A stretch of DNA of 64,000 nucleotides from Lepidodermella squamata (Eukaryota; Gastrotricha), in contig JBLDXI010000030.1 in the NCBI GenBank assembly GCA_047495785.1, positions 186,001 to 250,000 on the forward strand. The letters are read 5' to 3'. The notes under the pieces were generated by a model. That model was given only the letters and a program-made list of their open reading frames with translations. It was not told where the DNA came from and did no database searches. Numbering within the stretch: position 1 is the first letter of the stretch; every line of letters starts with the position of its first letter. This document shows, in pieces, positions 27,024 to 36,706 of the stretch. A program made the position numbers and the translations under genes.

Positions 27024-28240
27024 CTATGGGTACAGCATTAGAGTGAATAGGATCACGTCACAGCAGAAAATAACAATCACAGCGATTGCAGCTATAAGAT
27101 AGTCTAGAAATCTGTGTAAAGGCATTCTCAAGCATGGCACCATGCGAATCCTCATTTTATCAGAAAAACCAGAACTGATACAGGCATACGCTGTAATAAC
27201 AACCGCCGCGAGAAATTTAGCTGCTACCATGACAACCAAGTAAACGATATCTGAGGTTTTGGGAATCATACCGAAAACAAGGGTCAGAATCACAGCGTAG
27301 GATAGAACAACTGTCACACAAAACGCGGCCCTATCATTCTTCAAAGGCTCAGCTATCAAACAGATTATTTGAAGCAAGAACAGTGCGATCGTTGGCACGA
27401 AAACATTGCAAATGTAATACCCGCTCTTCCGGCGGAATCTCATAGTAAACGTAAGGCGGCTGAACACCAACCCGTCCGATTCTGCTGACAGAGATGTGTT
27501 TTGAATGAGAGGCTCGACTAATGTCCATTTATCAGTATCAGATATGAAGGTGTCTCGAACTGACGCGTCGACCGTGAAGCTAGCGATTCGATATATAACA
27601 TCCATGGATTGTTCATTCGGTTCGAAAATCATCGAGCATTTTTGCGTATCGAATGGGAATCGGCGGTAGCTGAATTCAGTGCAGGATATGTCGAAGCGAT
27701 CGAAAACGAATCGTATAACGTTTAAATTTGCAAATGGGTACAACCACGCGTGATCAGTAATATAACAAAATAATTCCTGTAAACAATCGTTAGTCCCAAT
27801 GAAATTAACCGTAAATGCAGTATTGGGTCTGTATAAGCTGTCAAATGATTAAGTTCGGGGTTCCAGATCTCGTTAATAAAAGGGATCAAGAATCCGAGTT
27901 TATCTTGGTCTTTTATCGAGCATGCTTCCACAGGTAACAAATCACTGCATTTCGGGACTTTGCAAGGCAGTTCCCATTCTATTTTCATGAGCAATACTAG
28001 GGACAGTCGCTGTTGCACGTCGTCTATCTCAACGAATCGGTACATGACGATAGATACATTGACAAGCAGTGGCTCAGAGTAATTGGAGGCGATCGCCTTT
28101 TCCGTAGGGAGGTAATTCGATTTTATGGCTGGGCAGAACTGATTGAAATTTCGTTTCATTTGGCCAGCATAGGATTCGGAAATTTCTGCACGTGACGAAA
28201 CCGTAGCAAGCAAAGCAACTGTTACGATAAAGTTAAACAT
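27024..28240 (-). pseudogene. pLGIC subunit, copy G, with a missing splice acceptor
   Basis: Exon 1 (27810-28240, starting MFNFIVTVALLATVSSRA) and exon 2 (27024 to about 27760) are each open and conserved (Cys-loop CTEFSYRRFPFDTQKC, M2 NDRAAFCVTVVLSYAVILTL, M4 end VILFTLMLYP). The donor (CG|GTTAAT) is at the usual place. Where copies E and F have AG before the ACTGAT segment, G has TTATATTACTGAT with no AG. The only nearby upstream AG (TTTACAG) puts exon 2 out of frame. Either splicing is abolished or a non-canonical acceptor is used. An in-frame start at 28252 adds four residues. Confidence 0.65.
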
Positions 28241-28252
28241 TGCGGAAGACAA

Positions 28253-29016
28253 AATCGTGCACCTGAGCCGTTGAAGAGTCCAATTGCGATATCCAGCTTC
28301 ATTTCAACTGAACTCAGACGTTGCCAGGTATTTGCGTGTTTATTTTTTTCTTTATTGTTCTTTTTATTTGCTTTCGCTCCTATATCATGATGACGGTGCC
28401 AGAACGTACTGAAACGATAAGCAATAGAAGGTAATGTCTAAATACATAAATGAGGTTCTATCACTAAATTTGAGAGCGCGCCCACCTAATTAAATGCAAA
28501 CAGGCGTTGCTAAATCTTCGCGCCACCTAAATAAGGAAATAATGAAATAATGAATAATGAAGAGCTTTCATGGCGACAGTACATGTATACAATTAAAAGC
28601 CCATTCATCTTCTTACTTCTAGTGGTTTGTCAGAAAGTCTCATACCAAGCTAACAAAAAAGTATTCAATAGCCACTGAAAAAGGAACGTGCTACTGAGTG
28701 GATAGAAACAAATTAGGTATGTATACTTGGTCTTCAGTCTGTATACGCTACCTTGTGAGCTGAACATTCGAAGAGCGGGGTTCGTCAGGGCGATACAGTT
28801 TATTTCTTAGAGGACCGCCATTCTATTGCTACCGCATTTGGGCGACATTTCGCCCTTCATAGGAGAGCTCTTTGTTGTTCAGGACTGAACAAATATCGGA
28901 AAATGAAAAATGATGACCCCTTGATGATAATCCCAGAGCATAAATAGAGTAGAACTGGTGCTAGACTGGTGCCATTTACCGTTTTTCTCATGATAAATAC
29001 CAACTACCAACTAGGG
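28253..29016. other. Intergenic, upstream flank of pLGIC copy G
   Basis: The first ~180 bases resemble the upstream flank of copy F. The remainder has no recognised gene, transposon end or RNA gene. Confidence 0.4.
28390..28417 (-). promoter_or_regulatory. Conserved upstream block of pLGIC copy G
   Basis: Counterpart of 25424-25451; plus strand begins ATGACGGTGCCAGAACGTAC. It lies 150 bases upstream of the copy G start. Confidence 0.4.
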
Positions 29017-29425
29017 TAATTCGTCGCGTTGTGTTTGAAAGGGTCGAAATGATCTATCCAAATAATGATGGGCTGAGCGAAAGCCATGAGATCAATAAAA
29101 ACGGAGGTTATTTGCTAATTGCCATTGGATGCAACGGTTTCCGAGAGGGAAGTAATAATAGACATACTGCCACTTGGCGTGGCGATAATACAACACTGTG
29201 TCAATATTTTTCACATTGAAACACAAATATGTATTTTTTCATATTTAAAATATCCATCAAAAAAGGTTTGAATGGCTACAAAAGTAATCATGTGCATACC
29301 ACATGCATAATTAGATAGATCATCTCGAGAGGAATAAACCTATGTTGGGCCATCTTCGGTTTTCATATTAAATTTCAGCAACAATAAAATCTTGGCGACC
29401 ATTTCAAACGTAACGCGACGAATTA
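29017..29425. mobile_element. TA-flanked MITE (Tc1/mariner-like)
   Basis: The left end TA-ATTCGTCGCGTT at 29017 and the right end AACGCGACGAAT-TA at 29425 are inverted copies. The inverted repeat continues imperfectly through TTTGAAA-GGTCG / CGACC-TTTCAAA for about 30 bp. The body is ~405 bp with no transposase. The flanking TA dinucleotides fit a Tc1/mariner-type target duplication. A 62-codon ORF inside is probably chance. Confidence 0.65.
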
Positions 29426-29602
29426 TTTCAGCATGAAATTAAAAGGAAAATTTTCAGTATTTTTGGAGAATCTTTCACTAAAAGTTGCGAATTCTTTTTT
29501 CCATTAAAAGGAACGCCTACTCTTCGCAACGGACTTGAGGCGTTTGAAAGCCGAATGAAAATAAGATTTCATTCTAATAATTGACTGAGTTTATATCTCC
29601 AG

Positions 29603-29690
29603 TTAAGCCCTTCACTTTCGCTGCGGGCGATTCTCCGCGGAATTTTCCCCTGTTTTCCTAGGAGTATTTCAAGTCACCTCCGCGGAAAAT
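29603..29690 (+). repeat. Left terminal and subterminal inverted repeat of the piggyBac element
   Basis: TTAA at 29603-29606, terminal CACTTTCGCTGCGGGC at 29612-29627, then CTCCGCGGA at 29633 and again at 29679. It mirrors the right end with 6 extra bases between TTAA and the conserved tip. Confidence 0.6.
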
Positions 29691-30058
29691 AGGTCTCACG
29701 TGCGCACTTGCGCTTAAAACCGCTGTTTCTGTTTTGAGCGCGGCTGCCATTGTTTACCGATTACGCAACCAACGTATTGTCAAATCTTCGCGTCACGTGT
29801 CCATGTCACGACAAAATTACGCAAAATAAAGTGATAAAAGTAAAGAAAAACAGTTTTATTCTAGATTTTCTTCGCCGAGTTTACTGATTCAAAATCAACA
29901 ATTGTTCACAATTTATCGGTGCCATCAATCATGATTGGGAATTGAAACAGATAGTGATCAAAGATCAAAGAGAAATATATAAAGGTTTTGGTTACCAAAC
30001 AATAACAAATGAAAACAGTAATATGGCGATATCAGCGAGCATTTCGCTTGCAAAACGA

Positions 30059-31043
30059 TTAGTAGTTGCCGGCGCTTTTTTTTGCAGCCGCAGCTCTCTT
30101 GCGTTTACAATCGCGTACATTCGTACAAATGCCGGCGCGGACAATGCGAAATAAATCACAATTTTTGATAACTAGGCGAACAATTTCATTGATCAACTCG
30201 TCATCCTCGAGCGCGGACGAGAACCCGAGTGCCGCCGCTTTCTTTTCCAACATTTCAATCAAATTTCTAGAAAATCCGTACGCATCTCGCTTTTCAGCGT
30301 GCAATAAATCGCACAGTTTTTTCTTCTCAACAGAATAGGCACCAGCGAGTAAAACAACCTGCGTTTGGTTCCGGCGAACAGCATTTTGATGATCCGCGCT
30401 TGAGCTCGTTTCCGTCAACGTGCGCGCGCTCTGTTGGCGAGTCTTCGCGCCAGCTGGTGAAATTGCGCGACGTGAACGCAGGTGCGCGCCGCGCCCTGCG
30501 ATTGGCGAGGCGGGTGTGGGCGGAGCGGAGGGCAGCGATGTGGCGTGCTGGCGCGGCGTAGAAGCCACCGGTCGTGCTGGCTTTGAAACTCGGCGGCGGC
30601 GGCATGTTGACTGAAGTCGTACGTGTCATGAGCCGACAACGTAGCCGTAGACGTCGAAGGTGCATTCTTAGCAGTTTTAGCCGTTTTTCCAGGGACAAAC
30701 TTCGGAGCCTTGTGGATATAGTCGTGGTAATCCACTACTCGTTGGGCGCTGCAAGACACGGCAGCAAGAACCTATTCAAAGACAGAATTGAAAAAATATG
30801 AGATTAAAAAGATAAAATATTGAAAAGGAAAAAAATCCAGATCACAAGCTAGATAAAAAATGCAGAAAAACAAACCTTATTGTTTGGTGGTGATTCGCTT
30901 TGATCCGATTCGCTTTCTTCCGAAACGCTTTCTTCTGATTCCGATACCGATTTAGTGCGCTGTTTCGCCAGCTCGAGAGCTCTGCGGTGAAATTCGCCAA
31001 CTTTCGAGCCGAGGAATTTATGAAATATATTATTTGAAGCCAT
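30059..31043 (-). CDS. Uncharacterised gene inside the piggyBac element (exon joins uncertain)
   Basis: Exon 1 from the ATG at 31043 encodes MASNNIFHKFLGSKVGEFHR plus an acidic Ser/Glu-rich stretch and ends at a donor (AATAAG|GTTTGT) near 30877. The next exon opens after TTGAATAG near 30771 and continues in phase (CSAQRVVDYHDYIHKAPKFV). A different frame at 30059-30568 encodes a plausible C-terminal segment (RNLIEMLEKKAAALGFSS, NEIVRLVIKNCDLFRIVR) ending in a Lys/Arg/Ala-rich tail. A further intron would be needed to join it and I could not fix its borders. The region is CpG- and GC-rich compared with the surroundings. No domain was recognised; the basic tail suggests a nuclear or nucleic-acid role at most. 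Confidence 0.4.
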
Positions 31044-31361
31044 TTCTAAAATAAAAAAAGCAAAATTCTCAATATTTTGTAAATTTATTGATGGAAAAAC
31101 AAATGAGAGCTAGTTTGATCAGCGTTGATATTTGGGTGAATCAACTCAGCTTTTTGAGAAGAATTCAGGCCGAATTTATAAAAATGCGAAATTTTCATTT
31201 TAGCATCAATCATTCTCAAGTATGCTGGTTTAATTTTCCCATCGAACGCTGGTTTTTGCAATTACAAGAGTTTTAGCGATTTGAAACGTGAAACGCACGA
31301 CCATAACAGAACAACATAACATCGAGATGGCATAAAAAAAATTCAAACGCCGCAAATGTAA

Positions 31362-32393
31362 CTAGTTTTTTTTGCCGCGGCGTGTGGGTTTCGGTGTTGC
31401 TTTAGCTACGACATCTCCAATCGCAGCTAAATATGCCCACCAAAATTTCAGTACTTTCCATAAGCTTTTCAGAATGTTCCAAGCCGGAAAAATAATGCGC
31501 CCGAAATAGGCTAATTGTGTCATAAAAATCCACCTCAAAAAAATGGCGATCATGTACTCGCCAAAGAAATATTTCGCAGCGATTCCTTGTTTCGACCGGA
31601 TAAATAGATGAGACGAGCATTCACTCAGAAATAATAATGCAAGAGAAATCAGATGAATTTTCCTGCGGAAAATCAGCAGAAAAGCGAGGAAAAAAAGATA
31701 AAAAGAACCTCGATACCGGTAAAACCCAGCTTCCAATTCAGAGCTATAGATCGTTTGAGAAGACAGAACAGTACAAAATGTTGATTGCTTCAAAAATGAG
31801 ATTAAATCCAGCCAGATTCCATCCAACGGAACAAAATCGGCCAATGATTTCAAGGCAAAACTACTAAGTTCAAGAAAAGGATTGTTTTCATCCTTGAAGT
31901 AAGTAACGAAACTACAAATGTCTCTAGCGTCTGAAAGCAAAAGTGCCCATTGCATGAGCTCGTGAGGCTCCAAAGATTTCGTGATACAAGATATCTGATT
32001 AGAAACGTTGGCGCCTAATGCAATCGGACATGATAATTCTTTGGAAGAATTTCTGTCCTTCAACCAGCATTTTAGCATGGTCTCGGCAAAATTGCCCCAA
32101 GAAACGATATTATTTGCACAATACGACTTCGCTTTTTCCAACCAGCTCTTGTAACAAGGCGTGTTTTTTGATTGGATGCGCTCGAAGGCATCGCGACCCG
32201 CGATAACTTGAACCGGGGGTACTTCGGTTATTTCCAGGGCGCAACTCATTGCCCACAGAACAGAGAAGCAAACAACAAACGACAACTTTTCTGACTTTCC
32301 CTTGAGCATGTTGAGCATGAGCATGAGCGGGTTGACTCGAAATAATATCGCCAAGCGTTTTCGATGGCGCCCGATGCCAACATTATATACCAT
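31362..32393 (-). CDS. Kar5/GEX1/Brambleberry-like membrane protein (tentative)
   Basis: 343-codon ORF; the likely start is an internal ATG near 32309, giving the signal-like MLKGKSEKLSFVVCFSVLWA. The ectodomain has a cysteine pattern matching the nuclear-fusion family of plant GEX1, yeast Kar5 and fish Brambleberry: CYKSWLEKAKSYC, then MLKCWLKDR, ELSCPIALG, ISCITKSL and DARDICSFV. Several hydrophobic segments follow (YLFFLAFLLIFRR, LISLALLFL, MIAIFLRWIFMTQLAYFG) and a basic tail PTRRGKKN. Members of that family sit in the nuclear envelope/ER and act in nuclear membrane fusion in zygotes or embryos. The match is by cysteine spacing and topology only. Its position inside a piggyBac element, on the strand opposite the transposase, makes it a candidate cargo gene. 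Confidence 0.4.
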   Translation of the reverse strand: MVYNVGIGRHRKRLAILFRVNPLMLMLNMLKGKSEKLSFVVCFSVLWAMSCALEITEVPPVQVIAGRDAFERIQSKNTPCYKSWLEKAKSYCANNIVSWGNFAETMLKCWLKDRNSSKELSCPIALGANVSNQISCITKSLEPHELMQWALLLSDARDICSFVTYFKDENNPFLELSSFALKSLADFVPLDGIWLDLISFLKQSTFCTVLSSQTIYSSELEAGFYRYRGSFYLFFLAFLLIFRRKIHLISLALLFLSECSSHLFIRSKQGIAAKYFFGEYMIAIFLRWIFMTQLAYFGRIIFPAWNILKSLWKVLKFWWAYLAAIGDVVAKATPKPTRRGKKN

Positions 32394-32720
32394 CCATTTC
32401 TGCGGCTCCTTGAAACGCCCTGGTGATCGTCACGCATACAATTTTTCAATTGCTTTCAATGCTTTTATTTCTTTCAATTGTTACCTTCAATTCAACCACT
32501 CGCGCAGCAGTTCGAGCGCAACGAGCACGAGTGTGTGCAATCCTGGCGCGCATGGGGCTGTGAAGTGTGACTAAATTATTTCGCGCGCGCGCGCGCACCT
32601 GCGGAAATTTTGCGCGCGTCAACGGTAAACGGTAATTACAGGGCGTCCTGTGCGACATTGGCGCGGCCGAGAGGAAGTAGCCTTCAGCCGAGGCATTCGC
32701 AGTTTTATTTTAGATGAAAA

Positions 32721-32991
32721 ATGAGAAATGCCGCCGCGACTTGGTGTTATGCAGTTTTAGCCGAGACTGCCAAACCGCAAATGCGGCAACAACAAGAAGA
32801 ATCGAGCTTGAAAAAGGAAGTAAAAGATTATAAATCGTACTCATTCAATTTTGCTTTTATCATTTCGATCATGTTTTCTCTCGAAACTTCAGATTATGAG
32901 ATGAGCTACGAAGAGGGCGTGGGTGTTGTTACTCGCGGCGCCGTTCGTTTTTTCATCTCATCAACGTTGCCGCCGACACCGCCGGCTACGT

Positions 32992-33032
<41 letters not shown>

Positions 33033-33677
33033 GCCACGACCACGGCTGCGACTGCGACTACGACTACGACAGCGACCTCACCACCGGCAAGCAGGCCGAC
33101 AATTACGCGAGCACCGTCGAGTTTCTGGCCAACATCGCCATCAACTCCGGTCTCAACGATCGCCGATGTTAACAGTCTGATCGCGCTTGCCGCCAGTATT
33201 TCAGCTCTGGCTGTCTACATTCTCGTCGCTGCTGTAGCATTGTTCTGCCTCTGGCTGTGGTGCTTCAAGAGGCCTCGGGCGTCAGCAGTCAACATTGAGG
33301 CGCCACCTCCAAGGCCGCCGCCGCCGCCCCCACCGTGTCCGCCGTGCCGCGAGCAAGTCGAACCGTGTCGGGTAGAAGCCGTCGTCGAGCAGCAACAACG
33401 CGAGGCTCAGCCGCAAGTTCAAGTGGCTGCTGCGGCCGCAGCTCCGCCTCAAGAAGCAGCAGCTCCGCCTCAAGAAGCAGCCGGCCCTGCGCCTGTGGTA
33501 CCGAATGCCGCTGTTGCTGTTGCTGTCCCTCAAGTTGAAGTCGCACCGCCGCCTCCGCCACCGCCTTTTCACCCCGCGGCCCCTGCACCGCCGTTGTTTG
33601 TTTTTCAAGGCGCTAACGCGCCGCCGGAAAATCAGCAGCGCCCCAGAAGGGGGCGGCCAAAGAAGACGCAAGCGTGA
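32721..33677 (+). CDS. Single-pass membrane protein with Thr-rich ectodomain and Pro-rich tail
   Basis: 318-codon ORF, diverging from the Kar5-like gene. The start is uncertain; an internal Met (MFSLETSDYEMSYEEG) is possible. It has a Thr-rich segment encoded by a CGACCA-type microsatellite, one membrane span (LIALAASISALAVYILVAAV and beyond), then a cytoplasmic region rich in Pro, Ala and Gln (PPPRPPPPPPPCPPC, repeated PPQEAA) and a C-terminus with an AT-hook-like RRGRPKK. The antisense strand is also open because of the biased composition, so part of the length could be fortuitous. No family was recognised. Confidence 0.4.
32992..33075 (+). repeat. CGACCA/CGACTA microsatellite
   Basis: A run of (CCACGA)n degenerating into CTACGA/CTGCGA units; it encodes the poly-Thr segment of the membrane protein. 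Confidence 0.7.
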
Positions 33678-34317
33678 ACACCAGTGTTCCAGCATGAACC
33701 GGCCCTTTTCAGGGCCACAAGTCCTTGCAACAGTGTTTCCCTAGTTTTTTCCAGTCATTTACGGAGATATTTTGAAATAAACATCTTGGCATTTTTCTCG
33801 TTGCTGTTTTATATTTCTAGCTGTTTTGCAGACTTGCCGCTGCTGGCTCCGCCGTTTTGTGTGTGTGCTGGGTGACAATGCCGGGGGGAACCCCCATACT
33901 GTCACCGTTTGTGAGTTGACAAGTTGTTTGTTTGTTTGTATGCCGCCAATGTGTTCACAATCTATGCACGCCTTTCGCGCACGCTGTTTATTATATCAAA
34001 TAGTTTTGGCTTTTGGGTCTAAATGCGATTGCTGATATTCTTGCGTGGTTATATGACAATTGAGCAACGGCAATTCGGAATTCGGCAAAAAAAGAAATGA
34101 AAGTTCTTTGTGATTTTTGAGACGTCCCGTTCGTTGAAGGCCATGGGTCCGGAATGAGCACTCTTAGGGTCGCTCGTTGGGGTCTCTTGAGGACAGCTCG
34201 GTAGCGATTGGTGCAGTCTTGCTGACATTCCCAATCTACCACTTTTGGCTTTTGTAACACGATGAAGTCGTCGGCCACCGTTGGGGCAGGGCGTCATTGA
34301 TAAATCGTGGTCGACCC

Positions 34318-34394
34318 GAGTGGAGATCTAACTCATGCCCATCGATCTTGACGCTCAATGCCCAGCAGACAGCTATCCACTGAACTACTGTGTG
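34318..34394 (-). other. tRNA-like sequence (pseudo-tRNA or SINE head)
   Basis: On the minus strand TAGTTCAGTGGATAGC (34372-34387) is a good pol III A-box/D-arm, and GAGTTAGATCTC (34323-34334) sits where a B-box/T-arm would be but lacks the invariant TTCGA. No complete cloverleaf can be drawn by eye, so a working tRNA is unlikely. Confidence 0.35.
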
Positions 34395-36325
34395 CCCAAT
34401 TCCACAATATTTGTTTTATTCGATCGAAAACGACAACTCGGCCAACGGCAGTGAAAATCCAACATACCCTTGAGCGACAATTTGGCAGAAGACACCACCC
34501 GTGCCGCCAGCCGCCAGTGTGCGCACAGTCTATGCACGCCTGTCGTCTACTCCACTAATTATTCTGTTTTGGCTTTTTGATCTAAAACTAGTTAACCACC
34601 CTTTACATTACAGCCGTATCGTACTGGGAGCAAGCTACGTAACGAAGTTGGTGGTAGATTGGAGACCGTCTCACGAGCGGTCATTTCATTACCTCGATCC
34701 TGGCGCCCCATTTTGAGATGCGATATTACTAACCTTTTTTTTATAGAAGGTAGACGCTCTAACAGCCAAACATGAAGCGTGGCAAGTGGCAACTACTCAG
34801 GAGTCTTAAAAGGTACTGGCCGAAGCGTTCGGCCGGCCCTATGAAGCTCGGGAATGGCGGCGTCCTTGCGCTGTCTGTCGATGTTGCTCATAGGTTACTC
34901 GATCAGTTGTTGAAACTCATTACGCCGTTGACCGAATCTGTTGCTCTTAGGCTCTTGGGCTGCTGCAGCCTGCAGTAGGATGCGTCCGAACTTGATCTGC
35001 GACGAACTGAGTCTCTACAACTGCCAGTACCGCTGAGTTTTCCGTTAGCCAGCGCTTGGTTCAATTTAGCATACACTTTGACTCGCCTATGGCTTTCTAC
35101 AACTCCCGGGTTCGATGGTTGTAGAAACTTTCTAACCGTAGCACCACCGTAGTTCTTACCGTAGTACCGTAGTGAACACGTTGCCGTTTAGTACGGTACC
35201 GTAGGTGGACAAAATGATAAGTGACAGTAGCAGATGAGATTTGAAACTACCGCGCCGCAGTGCTTTACCGTAGTTTCTACCGTAGTCGTGACTTAGAACT
35301 AAGATACATATGTACGGTATGCATGGTGCTAGGGGTGTCACCTCTTTTGTACATAATGTGCACAACTGGTCTCCTCCGTTTACCCAGCACCTTTGGCACG
35401 GCGCAGGACGCCATCTTGAGAGTCCGTCCTACAACTACTACGCCCCCGAGCACTGCTGTCGCTTGCCAGGCGAGTTTGTGTGGCGCATTCAACGCCGCTA
35501 TGAGGTAACCTTGGGAGGTAACGCCGTTCGCTAAGTGGTGCCGTTGCGTGAGGTTATGGAAAGGTTGCTGTGAATCTTGGTCGTGGCATGCATAGAGATT
35601 ACAGCAGGCTCGATTCAGGCCTACCCCGATAGTTTACAGGTAGAACTACCATCATTGTTCTCGTCAGTCTCAAAGGTTCCCCCCGGCGCTACTGCGGCAG
35701 CTTTGCTGCTGCTGTTGCCAATTATCTGATATTTATCGCTTGTTTAGCCAGGTGTAGTCAAGTGCAGTCAAGTGCCAACATAACGCGCGCTCCATTGTTG
35801 CGCATATTTTGAAATAATAGCTGAGTGGTTCACAATAACGGGCGAGATCGAAACGCGCGAGCAGCGTTGCGCGTCTCATTCTTCGAGTTGCGCGCGCCAA
35901 TTTTCAACAGCCTCTGATTTTCGTAACAACATAAAGCTTTTTCAACCCATGAAAATCACGACGACCAGCGGAACCTAAATTCTACTCTACCGCTGATTCG
36001 ATTTCCTCAAGTACTAGGTTTGATTAGGTCTTAGAACTGTTTTCGAAATTAGAATTATATTATGTCCAACCGCAATATCTTAGAAATAGTTATTTTCCAA
36101 GACATTTGGTATGTAAAGGTGAGCCCCGAAAGCCAACATAGTCCGGTATTTCCAGCAGGATAAGTGAAAAAATACGGTATTTAATTTCGTCTTCAGATTT
36201 TTTGGCGCGGCAGCTGAGAAAAATTTTACGTTTTTTGTATCGACAGCCTCATCCTAGTTGATTCGACCCTTGAAGGAATAGAATTTGCAAAGAAACCAAC
36301 CAGATTTGTGCTTGGAAAGAACCTG

Positions 36326-36616
36326 CATTGTAGGCCGGGTTTCGTATGGTCAAAGTCCAAAGCATGATTCACGCTACTGAAATAATGCAGCTAGTTTTTA
36401 GAATAATTTTTCAAATTCTCCAGATTCTCCAGATTATTGAAGAGTATCTTGAGAATGCTGGGTTATTTTTTACAGTGGAATTTCTAAAATAGTTTGAAAA
36501 ATCTGAAAAATTTGAAAAATAAGGCTACGTATATAACGTTACAGAGTAGTGCTATTTTTAACCGTCACGCGCTATTTTTAGACTTGTACTTTGACCCTGC
36601 AAACCCGGCCTACAAT
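36326..36616. mobile_element. Small inverted-repeat element upstream of the transposase
   Basis: CATTGTAGGCCGGGTTT at 36326 is matched by its exact reverse complement ending at 36616. The similarity continues weakly (GGTCAAAGT on both sides). The size is ~291 bp with no ORF. The family is unclear, and a TA could be part of either target or repeat. Confidence 0.55.
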
Positions 36617-36706
36617 GTGTATCAAATTATAGAGGGGATTCCGTCGGGGAAAAATCAAAACTTGAAGATAAATTTGGCATTTTTTTATTGACAGAAATAG
36701 AAAAAT

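Larger units (their letters stand above)
33678..36706. other. Non-coding interior of the piggyBac element
   Basis: No convincing ORF. It contains a duplicated segment of about 85 bp: 33940-34020 and 34502-34592 share GCCGCCA, CTATGCACGCC and TTTTGGCTTTT in the same order. It also holds the tRNA-like head and a nested MITE listed separately. Several short CGTAGTACCGTAG-like repeats lie around 35100-35290. Confidence 0.45.

Noticed and set aside
33282-33695. Antisense ORFs opposite the proline-rich gene
   Set aside because: Open only because of the GC-rich repetitive codons on the plus strand; no start context or domain.
34318-34394. Functional tRNA gene on the minus strand
   Set aside because: The A-box is good but the T-arm lacks TTCGA and acceptor strands do not pair; it is called a tRNA-like remnant instead.
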